DNA of 64,000 nt from assembly GCA_017432685.1 (NCBI GenBank), contig JAFRIR010000132.1, forward strand, positions 1 to 64,000, written 5' to 3'. The notes under the pieces are model-generated. The model was not told where the DNA came from. It saw only the letters and a list, made by a program, of their open reading frames with translations, and did not search any database. This DNA comes from Flexilinea sp. GTDB lineage: Bacteria > Chloroflexota > Anaerolineae > Anaerolineales > Anaerolineaceae. The position numbers and the translations under genes are program-made. Of the stretch, positions 52,984 to 62,480 are shown one piece after another (the stretch's first letter is position 1; each line of letters begins with the position of its first letter).

Positions 52984-53197
52984 TCTTTTTTGTACCCTGT
53001 TTAATAAAGTAGCAATTAGTATGCCAACTTTTTTCTTTAAACGAAATTCGTTTGAAATTCGTTCCCGGATTTTTCTCCGGTTCGCTTCGTTGTCTTCTTT
53101 AGTGACAATATTCGTGCCAACTTTGAGTTAAAAAAAGAGTGAAATTATTATCTTTCGGGTATAATTCGTAGATTGATCAAATCGAAAGGAGAAGCGG

Positions 53198-53857
53198 ATG
53201 ATGGATGCAAAAGAAAAAGCCGGGATCATTTATGATCGACTGATGGAACACTGGGGCATGCCTGACTGGAACACCCTGCCGGCCATCGACGAGCTGGTCA
53301 ACACCATCATCTCTCAGAACACCAATGACCGCAACCGGGATGTCGCCTTTGCAAAGCTGAAAGGCACCTATCCCACCTGGGATGATGTGCGGGACGCCCC
53401 GACGGAAAACGTGATCGACTGCATCCGAAATGCCGGCCTGGCAAACCAGAAAGCGCCGCGAATTCAAAAGGCGCTGCGGGCAATTTCTGAGACGGCTCCG
53501 GACTATGATCTCTCTTTCCTTAAAGAAAAATCCCCGGAGGAAGCACGGGAATGGCTGACATCCTTTGAAGGTGTCGGGCTGAAGACTGCCTCTATCGTGA
53601 TGGTCTTTTCACTGGGCATGCCGGCCTTCCCCGTTGATACGCACATCTACCGCATCACCGGCAGGTTGGGTCTGCGGCCGGAAAAGATGGACGTCAACCA
53701 AACGCATCTGCTGATGCTGGAGCTCTTTGACCCGGCTGTCTACGGTCCGGCCCATGTGAATCTGATCCTCCTTGGCCGCCGTCTCTGCGATGCCCGGAAG
53801 CCGAAGTGTGACGAATGCTTCCTGAACGATATCTGTGATTATTACAATCAGAAATGA
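53198..53857 (+). CDS. nth: Endonuclease III (HhH-GPD base-excision DNA glycosylase)
   Basis: 219 residues. It removes oxidised pyrimidines and nicks the abasic site. HhH-GPD motif FEGVGLKTASIVM with catalytic Lys129 and VDTHIYRITGRLG with Asp147. The 4Fe-4S loop at the C-terminus has the right spacing C-X6-C-X2-C-X5-C (Cys197, 204, 207, 213). AGGAG 6 nt before the first of two tandem ATGs (53198 and 53201). It stands alone; a hairpin at 53917 may terminate it. Confidence 0.93.
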   Translation: MMDAKEKAGIIYDRLMEHWGMPDWNTLPAIDELVNTIISQNTNDRNRDVAFAKLKGTYPTWDDVRDAPTENVIDCIRNAGLANQKAPRIQKALRAISETAPDYDLSFLKEKSPEEAREWLTSFEGVGLKTASIVMVFSLGMPAFPVDTHIYRITGRLGLRPEKMDVNQTHLLMLELFDPAVYGPAHVNLILLGRRLCDARKPKCDECFLNDICDYYNQK

Positions 53858-53877
53858 GAAGTTCTGGATTTTATTAC

Positions 53878-53906
53878 TTGATTTTCTGTCACAAATCATG
53901 TACACT
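53878..53906 (+). promoter_or_regulatory. Predicted promoter upstream of the Rpn-type gene
   Basis: TTGATT (53878-53883), 17-bp spacer, TACACT (53901-53906). It is followed by a terminator-like hairpin before the gene, so attenuation is possible. Confidence 0.4.
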
Positions 53907-53916
53907 TTAAAGAAGT

Positions 53917-53944
53917 AAGGGTGATTGTGTATCTCACCTTTTTA
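53917..53944 (+). terminator. Terminator-like hairpin between nth and the Rpn-type gene
   Basis: AAGGGTGA / TCACCTTT stem with a 9-nt loop, followed by T's. It could end nth or act as an attenuator for the next gene, because a promoter is predicted just before it. Confidence 0.6.
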
Positions 53945-53954
53945 TTAAGAGGAA

Positions 53955-54779
53955 ATGTTTACGATGATAGAAACTGTCAAACAGGTACACGAAAGAGAAC
54001 ACCAGGAGGACCTCGCAAAATTACGCGGACTGCGTCCAATAGATGATGATTTTATGCGCTGTATGTTTCGGAATAATAAACCACTTGCCCAGTTTGTTCT
54101 GCGGATCATCACCGGTAAAAGTGATCTTATCGTAGAAACTCTGGAAACACAGGCTGATTTTAAAAGATTAGTTGGTGCACGATCAATTCTGCTTGATGCT
54201 TATGTCAGTGATGCTGAAAATAAGAAATATGATATGGAAGTACAAAGAGCTGATTATGGAGCGGATAAGCATAGAGCACGTTATCATTCCAGTGCAATGG
54301 ACATTGAAAACCTGAATGCAGGCCAATATTTTGATGAATTACCGGAAACTTATACTATTTTCATTACAGAAAATGATGTGTTTGGAGATGGAAAACCTTT
54401 TCACAAAATTGAGCGTATAGATATGAATACGGAAGGATATCCTTTATTTGATGATGGCGAGCATATACTATATGTAAACGGTGCTTATCGTGATGATTCG
54501 GATATTGGCCGTCTAATGCATGATTTTAATTGTTGGAATCCGAATGAGATGAATTTTGAAATATTGAGAGATACAGCAAAATATTATAAAGAAAATCCGG
54601 AAGGAGTAAAAATAATGTGCAGAGCATTTGAAGAAACAAGAAAAGAAGGTGAAAGGAAGCATGCTATTGAAACCGCTAAGAGGATGCTTACCCGAGGAAA
54701 AATGAGTATTGAAGAAATTGCTGAGGATGCCGGTCTTCCGTTGGAAAAGGTTCAGGAATTGGCTGTTGCATTTGCATAG
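53955..54779 (+). CDS. Rpn-family recombination-promoting nuclease / PD-(D/E)XK transposase-like protein
   Basis: 274 residues. N-terminal PD-(D/E)XK domain: RPIDDDFMRCMFRNN, LDAYVSDAENKKYDMEVQRAD (Asp and ExQ active-site pattern near 85-101), YHSSAMD and YTIFITENDVFG are hallmarks of the PF12784 family. The C-terminal tail (about 215-274) is a helical HTH-like region, RKHAIETAKRMLTRGKMSIEEIAEDAGLPLEKVQELA. Members nick DNA and raise recombination in E. coli; they spread as mobile genes. AT-rich codon use. The start could be 53964. Confidence 0.9.
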   Translation: MFTMIETVKQVHEREHQEDLAKLRGLRPIDDDFMRCMFRNNKPLAQFVLRIITGKSDLIVETLETQADFKRLVGARSILLDAYVSDAENKKYDMEVQRADYGADKHRARYHSSAMDIENLNAGQYFDELPETYTIFITENDVFGDGKPFHKIERIDMNTEGYPLFDDGEHILYVNGAYRDDSDIGRLMHDFNCWNPNEMNFEILRDTAKYYKENPEGVKIMCRAFEETRKEGERKHAIETAKRMLTRGKMSIEEIAEDAGLPLEKVQELAVAFA

Positions 54780-54828
54780 AAGCGAAAAAGAAACCATATA
54801 GTGGATCAGACAATTTTATGCATATTCA

Positions 54829-54857
54829 TTGACAACAAATTTGTAATTGCATAAAAT
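54829..54857 (+). promoter_or_regulatory. trp operon promoter
   Basis: TTGACA (54829-54834), 17-bp spacer, TAAAAT (54852-54857): near-consensus. Transcription would begin at about 54864 and read through the T-box leader. Confidence 0.7.
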
Positions 54858-54863
54858 ACTTCA

Positions 54864-55140
54864 CTATAATAAACCGTTGATGCGGAGATAAAAATGGGAA
54901 ACGCCCTTACAGAGAGCCCGCGCTGCTGAGAGTCGGGCAGGAAACAGACCATTAAATGGACCGCGGAGGGCGCAGTCAAAGGCGGATCAGCCGAGTATTC
55001 TGCGACGTTAGGGCATACGTCAGTTGCCGGGAATATGTTGGTATTCCGTCAAGTGCATGGTTTCACCGCCATGAATCAGGGTGGCACCGCGAAGATGAAG
55101 CTTCGTCCCTGACAGATCAAACTTCTGTCAGGGATTTTTG
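54864..55140 (+). promoter_or_regulatory. T-box riboswitch with tryptophan specifier, controlling trpDCFBA
   Basis: The T-box sequence AGGGTGGCACCGCG is at 55078-55091. The terminator stem TCCCTGACAGA / TCTGTCAGGGA (55106-55116, 55124-55134) with a T-run follows. Stem I contains CAGAGAGCC and GCTGCTGAGAG elements (54910-54933). The likely specifier codon is TGG at 54957-54959, inside AAATGGACC, so uncharged tRNA-Trp would trigger antitermination. This matches the genes downstream. Part of the frame upstream of trpD is leader, not coding. Confidence 0.92.
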
Positions 55141-55171
55141 TTTTCCCGGACAGGTCAAAAAGGAGTATATG

Positions 55172-56191
55172 ATGATCAAAGAAGCTATTGTCAAAATCGT
55201 CAGCAAAGAAGACCTCACCTATGATGAAGCCTATACTGTCATGAATGAGATCATGAGCGGGGAAACCTCTGCTACCCAGAACGCGGCCTTCCTGGCAGCC
55301 CTTTCCACCAAATCCGCTAAAGCGGAAACCAAGGATGAGATCGCCGGGTGTGCGGCTGCCATGCGGGATCATGCCATAAAAGTTGAGACGGATCTGCCGA
55401 TCATTGAAATCGTCGGCACCGGCGGGGACAAAGCCGGCAGCTTCAACATTTCGACCACTTCCGCTCTGGTTACCGCAGCCGGTGGCGGCAAGGTGGCCAA
55501 ACACGGCAATCGCGCCGCGTCATCCAAAAGCGGCACAGCGGATTGTCTGGAAGCCCTGGGTGTCAACATCGACCAGAGCCCGGAAAAATGCGTGGAGCTG
55601 CTGAATGAAGTGGGCATGTGCTTTTTCTTCGCACAGAAATATCATACATCCATGAAATATGTCGGGGCGATCCGTCGGGAGCTGGGTTTCCGTACTGTTT
55701 TCAACATTCTCGGTCCGCTCACCAACCCGGCCAGTCCGAAGATGCAGCTGCTGGGAGTTTATGATGAATATCTTGCCGAACCGCTGGCTCAGGTCCTCAT
55801 TGATCTGGGCGTGGAACGGGGTATGGTTGTTTTCGGACAGGACAAACTGGATGAGATTTCCATGAGTTCACCGACAACCATCGTTGAATTCAAGGATGGT
55901 TGGATGCGGAAATACACCATCTGCCCGGAGGATTTTGGCCTGACCCGCTGTGACAAGTCTGAGCTCGTGGGTGGGACACCGGAAGAAAACGCGGCCATCA
56001 CCCGGGCGATCCTGAACGGAGAGGAACGCGGCGCCAAACGCGGTGCGGTGCTGCTCAATGCAGGCGCTGCCCTTTATCTCTGCGGAGAGGCTGGGACAAT
56101 GCAGGATGGCGTAAAGCTGGCAGCCAAACTGATCGATTCCGGCGCTGCGGCACAAACCTTAACAAAACTGATCGAGGTCTCCAACCGATGA
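55172..56191 (+). CDS. trpD: Anthranilate phosphoribosyltransferase
   Basis: 339 residues from the ATG at 55172, with AGGAG 6 nt upstream. It joins anthranilate and PRPP to phosphoribosyl-anthranilate. The PRPP loop is [14 protein letters not shown], then [12 protein letters not shown] and [10 protein letters not shown], all family hallmarks. First gene of the operon, 31 nt after the T-box terminator. trpE and trpG are not in front of it, so anthranilate must come from genes elsewhere. The ATGA overlap with trpC couples their translation. Confidence 0.96.
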   Translation: MIKEAIVKIVSKEDLTYDEAYTVMNEIMSGETSATQNAAFLAALSTKSAKAETKDEIAGCAAAMRDHAIKVETDLPIIEIVGTGGDKAGSFNISTTSALVTAAGGGKVAKHGNRAASSKSGTADCLEALGVNIDQSPEKCVELLNEVGMCFFFAQKYHTSMKYVGAIRRELGFRTVFNILGPLTNPASPKMQLLGVYDEYLAEPLAQVLIDLGVERGMVVFGQDKLDEISMSSPTTIVEFKDGWMRKYTICPEDFGLTRCDKSELVGGTPEENAAITRAILNGEERGAKRGAVLLNAGAALYLCGEAGTMQDGVKLAAKLIDSGAAAQTLTKLIEVSNR

Positions 56192-56976
56192 ACATCCTTG
56201 AAAAACTGGCCGCTCACGCCCGGGAACGGGTCTGTGCGGATATGAAAAAGGTTCCTCTGCCTGAGATGAGAGAGCTTGCCGCTGCTGCGGGTCCGGGTAC
56301 GGGAGACGAATTCACCGCTGCGCTGAAGCGTCCCGGGTTGTCTTTCATCTGCGAGGTGAAAAAAGCTTCTCCTTCGAAAGGCATCATTGCGCCGGATTTC
56401 CCGTACCTGGAGATCGCGAAGAGCTATGAGGCTGCCGGGGCGGACTGCATTTCCTGTTTGACGGAGCCGAAATGGTTCCTTGGGTCGGATCAGATCTTCC
56501 GCGAGATCCGTGCGGCGGTCAAGACCCCGATGCTGCGCAAAGATTTCACCGTCAGTGAGTACCAGATCTATCAAGCGAAGGTTATGGGAGCCAACGCGGC
56601 GCTGCTGATCTGTGCCATTCTCGAAGAGCCGGATCTTGAAGCATATCTTGCTTTGTGTGATGAACTGGGACTGGCTGCCCTGATCGAGGCACATGATGAG
56701 ATTGAAATTGACACTGCTATTCATGCCGGGGCGAAAATCATCGGGGTAAACAATCGGAACCTTAAGGATTTCTCTGTAGACTTTTCCATTGCCGCCCGCC
56801 TGCGGGACCGCATCCCGCCAGCCTGTATTTACGTAGCGGAAAGCGGTGTGAAAAGTCCTGAAGATGCAAAAACCTTAAAGAAAATCGGAGCAGATGCCGC
56901 ACTGATCGGTGAGGCGCTGATGCGTGCGGATAACAAGGCTGCCATGTTAAATGCAATGAAGGAGGCTGCGCAATGA
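56188..56976 (+). CDS. trpC: Indole-3-glycerol phosphate synthase
   Basis: 262 residues, a TIM barrel closing the ring of CdRP with loss of CO2 and water. [13 protein letters not shown] carries the catalytic Lys; [26 protein letters not shown] and [12 protein letters not shown] are conserved barrel loops. It overlaps trpD and trpF by 4 bp each (ATGA). Confidence 0.96.
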   Translation: MNILEKLAAHARERVCADMKKVPLPEMRELAAAAGPGTGDEFTAALKRPGLSFICEVKKASPSKGIIAPDFPYLEIAKSYEAAGADCISCLTEPKWFLGSDQIFREIRAAVKTPMLRKDFTVSEYQIYQAKVMGANAALLICAILEEPDLEAYLALCDELGLAALIEAHDEIEIDTAIHAGAKIIGVNNRNLKDFSVDFSIAARLRDRIPPACIYVAESGVKSPEDAKTLKKIGADAALIGEALMRADNKAAMLNAMKEAAQ

Positions 56977-57575
56977 CCAAAATCAAACTCTGCGGGATGA
57001 AACGGGCTGTGGATATTCAGGCGGCCAATCGACTGAGACCGGATTTCGTCGGTTTCGTCTTTGCTCCCAAAAGCAAACGTTTTATTACACCTGAACAGGC
57101 TGCCGGATTGAAGGCGATACTGGATCCTGAAATCACGGCGGTGGGCGTTTTTGTGAATGAAACACCGGAGGCAGTGGCGGACCTGCTCAACAGCGGTGTG
57201 ATCGACATCGCCCAGCTGCACGGAACGGAAGATGAAGACTATCTCTCGGAACTGCGAAAGCTGACGGACAAACCCCTGATCAAAGCGTTCCGCATCCGCA
57301 GCAAAGATGATTTGGATGCAGCTGAGAAAAGCAGCGCAGATTTTGTGCTGTTGGATGCCGGTGCGGGCGGGGGGAAAACCTTTGACTGGGATCTGCTTGA
57401 TAATTTTTCCCGTCCCTGTTTTCTGGCCGGTGGGCTGGGACCGGAAAACGTTCGGGAGGCAATTGAGCGCTGCCATCCCTATGCGGTGGATGTCAGCTCC
57501 GGCATTGAAACGGACGGGTTCAAAGATGAAGTGAAAATGGAAGCCTTTGTAAAGAATGTAAAAATAGTGAAATAG
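56973..57575 (+). CDS. trpF: Phosphoribosylanthranilate isomerase
   Basis: 200 residues. Catalytic Cys in KLCGMKR (5-11), DFVGFVFAPKSKR, QLHGTEDEDYL, LLDAGAGGGKTFDW and AGGLGPENV: all typical of a single-domain TrpF. A separate protein rather than a trpC fusion. ATGA overlap with trpC; 11-nt gap to trpB. Confidence 0.95.
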   Translation: MTKIKLCGMKRAVDIQAANRLRPDFVGFVFAPKSKRFITPEQAAGLKAILDPEITAVGVFVNETPEAVADLLNSGVIDIAQLHGTEDEDYLSELRKLTDKPLIKAFRIRSKDDLDAAEKSSADFVLLDAGAGGGKTFDWDLLDNFSRPCFLAGGLGPENVREAIERCHPYAVDVSSGIETDGFKDEVKMEAFVKNVKIVK

Positions 57576-57586
57576 AGGGGTGAATC

Positions 57587-58777
57587 ATGACCAATTCGAA
57601 AGGCCGTTTTGGCATATACGGCGGGCAGTACATTCCCGAGACACTGATGAACGCCGTGATCGAGCTGGAAACAGCTTATGAACATTATAAAAACGATGAG
57701 CAGTTTCAGACGGAATTGAGCGCCCTTTTCAATGAGTATGCGGGGCGTCCCTCCCGGCTGTACTATGCTGAGAAAATGACAAAAAATCTTGGTGGGGCGA
57801 AGATCTATCTCAAACGCGAGGACCTGAACCATACCGGCGCCCATAAGATCAACAACGTGCTGGGACAAGCGCTGCTGGCAAAAAAGATGGGCAAGACCCG
57901 TCTGATTGCCGAAACCGGCGCCGGGCAGCATGGGGTGGCAACCGCTACTGCCGCGGCTCTGATGGGCATGGAATGTGTGGTGTTCATGGGTGAAGAAGAT
58001 ACCAAACGGCAGGCGCTGAACGTTTACCGGATGCGTCTGCTGGGTGCGGAGGTGATCCCGGTCAAAACGGGAACTGCCACGTTGAAGGATGCTGTTTCCG
58101 AAGCCATGCGCGAATGGACAAGCCGCATTGATGACACCCATTACTGCCTGGGGTCGGTCATGGGCCCTCATCCCTTCCCGACCATCGTCCGGGATTTTCA
58201 GGCGGTGATCTCACGGGAGATCAAAGAGCAGATGCTTGCCAAAGAAGGGCGGCTGCCGGATGCGGTGTTGGCCTGTGTCGGCGGTGGCAGCAATGCCATC
58301 GGCAGTTTTTACCATTTTATTCCAGACAAGTCTGTCCGGCTGATCGGCTGTGAGGCAGCCGGGCGGGGGATTGACACCTTTGAGACCGCAGCTACCATGA
58401 ACACCGGTCGTGTGGGTATTTTCCACGGCATGAAAAGTTATTTCTGCCAGGATGAATACGGCCAGATCGCCCCGGTTTATTCTATTTCTGCCGGGTTGGA
58501 CTATCCGGGTGTCGGTCCGGAACATGCCTGGCTGCATGACACGGGACGGGCGGAATATGTCCCGGTCACCGATGAGGAAGCCGTCTGCGCTTTTGAATAT
58601 CTGGCGAAAACCGAGGGGATCATCCCGGCAATCGAATCAGCTCATGCGGTCGCTCACGCGCTGAAAATTGCGCCTGAAATGGAAAAAGAACGGATCATCG
58701 TCATCACCGTTTCCGGCAGGGGCGACAAGGACTGTGCAGCGATTGCCCGCTACAGAGGGGAGGAGATTTATGAGTAA
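57587..58777 (+). CDS. trpB: Tryptophan synthase beta chain
   Basis: 396 residues. It condenses indole with L-serine using PLP. Cofactor Lys87 is in [36 protein letters not shown] and [10 protein letters not shown] form the PLP and substrate pockets. TrpB1-type length, expected to pair with TrpA. GAGGGGTG lies upstream of the ATG. It overlaps the trpA start by 8 bp. Confidence 0.97.
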   Translation: MTNSKGRFGIYGGQYIPETLMNAVIELETAYEHYKNDEQFQTELSALFNEYAGRPSRLYYAEKMTKNLGGAKIYLKREDLNHTGAHKINNVLGQALLAKKMGKTRLIAETGAGQHGVATATAAALMGMECVVFMGEEDTKRQALNVYRMRLLGAEVIPVKTGTATLKDAVSEAMREWTSRIDDTHYCLGSVMGPHPFPTIVRDFQAVISREIKEQMLAKEGRLPDAVLACVGGGSNAIGSFYHFIPDKSVRLIGCEAAGRGIDTFETAATMNTGRVGIFHGMKSYFCQDEYGQIAPVYSISAGLDYPGVGPEHAWLHDTGRAEYVPVTDEEAVCAFEYLAKTEGIIPAIESAHAVAHALKIAPEMEKERIIVITVSGRGDKDCAAIARYRGEEIYE

Positions 58778-59537
58778 GATCGCATCTGCATTTGCCAACG
58801 GCAAGGCTTTTATCCCCTTCATCACCTGCGGAGATCCGGACCTGGAGACCACCGCCGCGTGCGTCCGCGAAATGGTGCGGAACGGTGCCGACCTGATCGA
58901 ACTGGGGATCCCCTTTTCCGACCCGACTGCCGAAGGTCCGGTGATCCAGGGCGCCAATCTCCGCGCACTGAGTGGTGGTGTGACTACGGACAGGATCTTC
59001 AGCATGGTGCGGGACCTGCGCGAGGATATTTCGATTCCGATGGTGTTCATGACGTACGCGAACGTTGTTTTTTCCTACGGTTCGGAGCGTTTTCTTTCTT
59101 CCTGTGCGCAGGTGGGGATCGATGGGCTGATTTTGCCGGATCTGCCTTTTGAGGAAAAGGAAGAATTTCTGCCCATTTGCCGGAAATATGGTGTGGACCT
59201 GATCTCGCTGATCGCCCCGACCTCTGCCGGAAGGATCGCCCGGATCGCACGGGAGGCGGAGGGATTCATCTATCTGGTCTCCAGCCTGGGCGTCACCGGG
59301 ATGCGCAGTGAGATCACCACGGATCTGGCCTCGATCGTGAAGGTGATCCGGGAAAACACGGATGTGCCCTGCGCCATCGGCTTCGGCATTTCCACCCCGG
59401 AACAGGCCCGTACCATGGCGGGATACGCGGATGGAGCCATCGTCGGCTCTGCCATCATCAGGCTCATCGCGCAGTACCGGCGGCAGGCGCCGGCCAAAGT
59501 CGGAGAATTCGTGAAGAGTTTGAAAGACGCATTATAA
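58770..59537 (+). CDS. trpA: Tryptophan synthase alpha chain
   Basis: 255 residues from the ATG at 58770 (GGGGAGGAG upstream, 8-bp overlap with trpB). It splits indole-3-glycerol phosphate and hands indole to TrpB. The catalytic Glu is in ELGIPFSDP (Glu44). The usual second acid, Asp of the ADG motif, is Glu55 here (PTAEGPVIQ). [13 protein letters not shown] and [10 protein letters not shown] are the phosphate-binding loops. The Asp-to-Glu change is conservative and may reflect a TrpA subgroup. Last gene of the operon. Confidence 0.95.
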   Translation: MSKIASAFANGKAFIPFITCGDPDLETTAACVREMVRNGADLIELGIPFSDPTAEGPVIQGANLRALSGGVTTDRIFSMVRDLREDISIPMVFMTYANVVFSYGSERFLSSCAQVGIDGLILPDLPFEEKEEFLPICRKYGVDLISLIAPTSAGRIARIAREAEGFIYLVSSLGVTGMRSEITTDLASIVKVIRENTDVPCAIGFGISTPEQARTMAGYADGAIVGSAIIRLIAQYRRQAPAKVGEFVKSLKDAL

Positions 59538-59545
59538 TTGGAATA

Positions 59546-59886
59546 GGGTGTCACCTTAAAGCGCTTAAGCGCGGTGGACGGACTGGCCTTCTGAAGATAC
59601 TCAGAGGGACTGAATGTTTCGCTCCTCTGAGTATGGTAACAAACTACCGGAGATCCGTCTCCGAGTTTAGCCGGAAAGGAGGACTTCTGTTATGATCACT
59701 TTCGGTGAATTTATTGCCATGATCAGTTTGTGTATCGCCAGTTTCAGTCTTGGCTACAAAATTGGTCACGACATGCCATCAAAGGACACAGAAATTAAAC
59801 AGAAATAGCCGTCCCGGTCGACCAAACTTGAACAGCTATTTCATTTCTAATGTTTAAGGAAGGCCAGACCGTTACCGGTGGCACCC
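59546..59886. other. Inverted-repeat-bounded locus with a tiny peptide gene
   Basis: Left arm GGGTGTCACC (59546-59555) and CGGACTGGCCTT (59579-59590). Right arm AAGGCCAGACCG (59860-59871) and GGTGGCACCC (59877-59886). The arms are mutually complementary apart from a GCGCTTAAGCGC insertion in the left one. Inside are a perfect 11-bp hairpin ATACTCAGAGG/CCTCTGAGTAT (59597-59634), a CGGAGA/TCTCCG hairpin (59648-59663), and then the peptide gene. Suggests a self-contained structured transcript or a small mobile cassette. Confidence 0.65.
59692..59808 (+). CDS. Holin-like small membrane peptide (38 aa)
   Basis: 38 residues: MITFGEFIAMISLCIASFSL, then GYKIGHDMPSKDTEIKQK. One membrane helix at about 5-24, then a charged tail. 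AAAGGAGG is 9-10 nt upstream of the ATG, a strong ribosome-binding site. Size and layout resemble putative holin-like toxin peptides (PF16935) of type I toxin-antitoxin loci, but no antitoxin RNA can be proved from sequence. The leader is highly structured, as is usual for such toxins. Confidence 0.6.
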   Translation: MITFGEFIAMISLCIASFSLGYKIGHDMPSKDTEIKQK

Positions 59887-60041
59887 TTTCTTTCTTGCCT
59901 TTATTTTATCATAATATTTATTCTTCGTCAAATATAAATTTTTGCAGAAATTCTGATCTGGTAGTGCACAAGATGACAGTTCTCCTGTGCTGGTTTTGCA
60001 GCAACAAATAGGCTGTTTCATTGTGCTTCGTTCTAAATTTT

Positions 60042-62195
60042 TTATCTGCGTCCGCCGGGACCGCCGTTGCTGCCATCGGAGAATCCATTCGATCCCGGGC
60101 CTCCGCCGAAATCAGGCGCTCCGCTCTGCCCAAAACCGGTATTGGAAGTCGGAGCTTCACCCCATCCGGAATTGATTCCCATCGAAGAAGGACCATTGTC
60201 CCATCCGAAGTTATTACTGCCGGATTCAGGTGCACCGTTTGGCGTAAAAGATCCATTTTGCTCATTTCCGGCTGCAGGACCAAATCCCTGTCCATTCATT
60301 CCGCCCGGCATATTATCCGGACCGGCTACACCGCTGTTGTTATTGAGCCCGAAATCATCTGAGATATAGATCTGACCGTCATAGTCGATTCCCGCTTCGC
60401 CGCCCATTGACGCACTGCTGATCTGGGCGTTTCCACCGATAAGATTCACGTTACCGTTGGAGTCGATCCCGTCACCCCCGCTCTTGATGGTGACCTTGCC
60501 GCCGGTCATGTTGAAGGAATAATCCAATTCACCCTCATAGACACCGTCACCGTTGGCTGCATTGATAGCGTCATCAGTGGAGTTGATCGTGATATCACCG
60601 CCATGGATGTTGACAACAGTCCCCTCCAGACCTTCATTGCTGTTGGTCACATTAATGGATGGTCCACGGTGTGTGGTTTCATCACCGATGGTCAGGATAT
60701 GATCCGCATGGATTGCATCGTCTGCCGCATCGATCGTGAAGTCTCCGCTGAGCAGTGTCACATCATAATTGCTGTTGATGCCGTCATTGACTGCCTTGAT
60801 ATTCATGGTCACACCATCGATGATGATGCTGGAATCATCTCCGCCCTTGATGCCATTCTTGGCATTACCGTTGATCGTCAGCGTTCCGTCACCGGTCATA
60901 TACACCATCGATCCGGCTTTTGCTTTGAATGCGGCACCGTCAAAAGCATCTGCGATATCGGCATCTGTGGAGTTTTCATCAGCCGGATTTTCATTGTCGG
61001 TGAGGACAACATTACCGGAAATGATCACCTGGACTTCAGCGTTTTTGTTGATGGAAACGGCAGCGCCGGTGGTGCTGGTCAGGTCCAGATTATCGAGGAC
61101 AAGGACAACACCGGTCGTGTCTTTCTTGACCGTGATGTTACCGTCGCTGGAAGTGCCGGTGACGATATATGTGCCGGATTCGCTGATCTTGACCTGGCTT
61201 GTTTCACTGACATCATAAGTTGTTGCGTTGTCATAATCAGCCGTCAGATCCATTGCGGAATTGTAGGTGGTTCCACTGACGATCTCACTTGCAGAAGAAG
61301 CGGACTCATAGGCGCTCGTCTGGCCGGGTATCTGCATTCCGTTATTCTGCTCCTGTTGACCGGGCATGCTGTCGGGCTGGTTATGATTCTGCTGATCAAA
61401 AGCCGGCTGTATGGAAGGCTGACTGTTTGACTGGTTAGAGGCGGGCTGAACAGGTGTATATTGCTGTGCAGAAATATTATTTGCCTGTCCGGGCTGGATC
61501 ATCATTTCCGGCTGAAAATCAACATTTGTAACGATTGTTTCCGGCAGATGATTGAAATCGGTATCAAAGTGCATCACAGCATCCGAATTGTTTTCAATGA
61601 TCGAACCTCCATTGAAAATAACATTGGTTTCCGGTGAAAAACTGCCGGTTCCGCCAAAAATATTGAAAGCGCCATCATCAAAATACAGCATACCCGGGCG
61701 ATTTCCGTCCACCGCGATCGCACGATCAGGAGCCATCATATTGACAGTACCGCCATTGAATGTCAGGTCCGCATTTTCAACATGGATGGCTTCCTGATTA
61801 AACCCGGTGATGTCCATGGCACCGTTTCCTTCAAAAACGGTGTTTACACGGCTGTAAATTGCCGCTTTAAATTCCGGATCAGTGCCGCCATCGGTAATGC
61901 GGCTGTACGATTGGTCTTCCATCCGAATCGTCAGTGAATCACCGCTGAGGGCAATGATACCGGCAGAACGGTCACCATCCACACGGAAATTATCCATAAC
62001 CAGAACCACGTCACCCTCACCGGGATCTACCAAAATGGTACCTTTCATGCTGCCGACAAAACGATAGGTTCCGGCTTCCGTGATCTTCAGCTGACCGCCG
62101 GAAATTTCCGGTACAGCAGAGACAGCAAAAGCTGCCGGGGCACACTGCATACAAAACAGTGCCACAACAAGGATCATTAATAAACTTTTCTTCAT
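60042..62195 (-). CDS. Secreted DUF4353 carbohydrate-binding-domain protein
   Basis: 717 residues. Signal peptide 1-24 (MKKSLLMILVVALFCMQCAP...). Two beta-helix-rich halves: residues about 25-230, and 320-595, which holds the DUF4353 carbohydrate-binding pattern (AAFKAKAGSMVYMTGDGTL, NGIKGGDDSSIIIDGVTM, DDAIHADHILTIG, GGDGIDSNGNVNLIGGNAQI). They are joined by a Gln/Asn/Pro-rich linker (about 235-305). The last 110 residues are a disordered Gly/Asn/Pro/Ser tail. Probably a secreted or surface glycan-binding protein. No sorting signal is visible. Confidence 0.88.
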   Translation of the reverse strand: MKKSLLMILVVALFCMQCAPAAFAVSAVPEISGGQLKITEAGTYRFVGSMKGTILVDPGEGDVVLVMDNFRVDGDRSAGIIALSGDSLTIRMEDQSYSRITDGGTDPEFKAAIYSRVNTVFEGNGAMDITGFNQEAIHVENADLTFNGGTVNMMAPDRAIAVDGNRPGMLYFDDGAFNIFGGTGSFSPETNVIFNGGSIIENNSDAVMHFDTDFNHLPETIVTNVDFQPEMMIQPGQANNISAQQYTPVQPASNQSNSQPSIQPAFDQQNHNQPDSMPGQQEQNNGMQIPGQTSAYESASSASEIVSGTTYNSAMDLTADYDNATTYDVSETSQVKISESGTYIVTGTSSDGNITVKKDTTGVVLVLDNLDLTSTTGAAVSINKNAEVQVIISGNVVLTDNENPADENSTDADIADAFDGAAFKAKAGSMVYMTGDGTLTINGNAKNGIKGGDDSSIIIDGVTMNIKAVNDGINSNYDVTLLSGDFTIDAADDAIHADHILTIGDETTHRGPSINVTNSNEGLEGTVVNIHGGDITINSTDDAINAANGDGVYEGELDYSFNMTGGKVTIKSGGDGIDSNGNVNLIGGNAQISSASMGGEAGIDYDGQIYISDDFGLNNNSGVAGPDNMPGGMNGQGFGPAAGNEQNGSFTPNGAPESGSNNFGWDNGPSSMGINSGWGEAPTSNTGFGQSGAPDFGGGPGSNGFSDGSNGGPGGRR

Positions 62196-62419
62196 CTTTC
62201 CATCTCCTATATGGTTTTTCTATTTATGATTTCAGTGCTATTTATTCGCACAATTCTTTTAAGCGGAGGCTGAAATAAAAAAAAGGGGGTAAGAATTTTC
62301 AAAATTTTGAAAATTGAAAATTTCTTTTCTCTAATTTTTTCAAATGATATTCTTATGGAAAATATGTAAAACGCTCTACCATCGGATGATGGCAGGATCT
62401 GCGGAAGACAGCATTGAAA

Positions 62420-62454
62420 ACAGAGCCGGAAGGAGATGTCCCTTCCGGCTCTGT
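62420..62454 (-). terminator. Terminator of the amidohydrolase gene
   Basis: Perfect 14-bp stem ACAGAGCCGGAAGG / CCTTCCGGCTCTGT with a 7-nt loop. On the minus strand it is followed by TTTTC. It lies 27 bp after the stop of the gene at 62481. The rest of 62196-62419 is AT-rich and holds the promoter region of the divergently oriented-upstream DUF4353 gene. Confidence 0.7.
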
Positions 62455-62480
62455 TTGGTTCCCGGCAAAAACGCCGGGCT

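Noticed and set aside
54956..55171. N-terminal extension of TrpD
   Set aside because: The in-frame region contains the T-box and its terminator. The ribosome-binding site and family length place the start at 55172.
60067..61218. Proline-rich plus-strand frames in the DUF4353 region
   Set aside because: Shadows of the Gly/Asn-rich tail and beta-helix repeats of the minus-strand gene.
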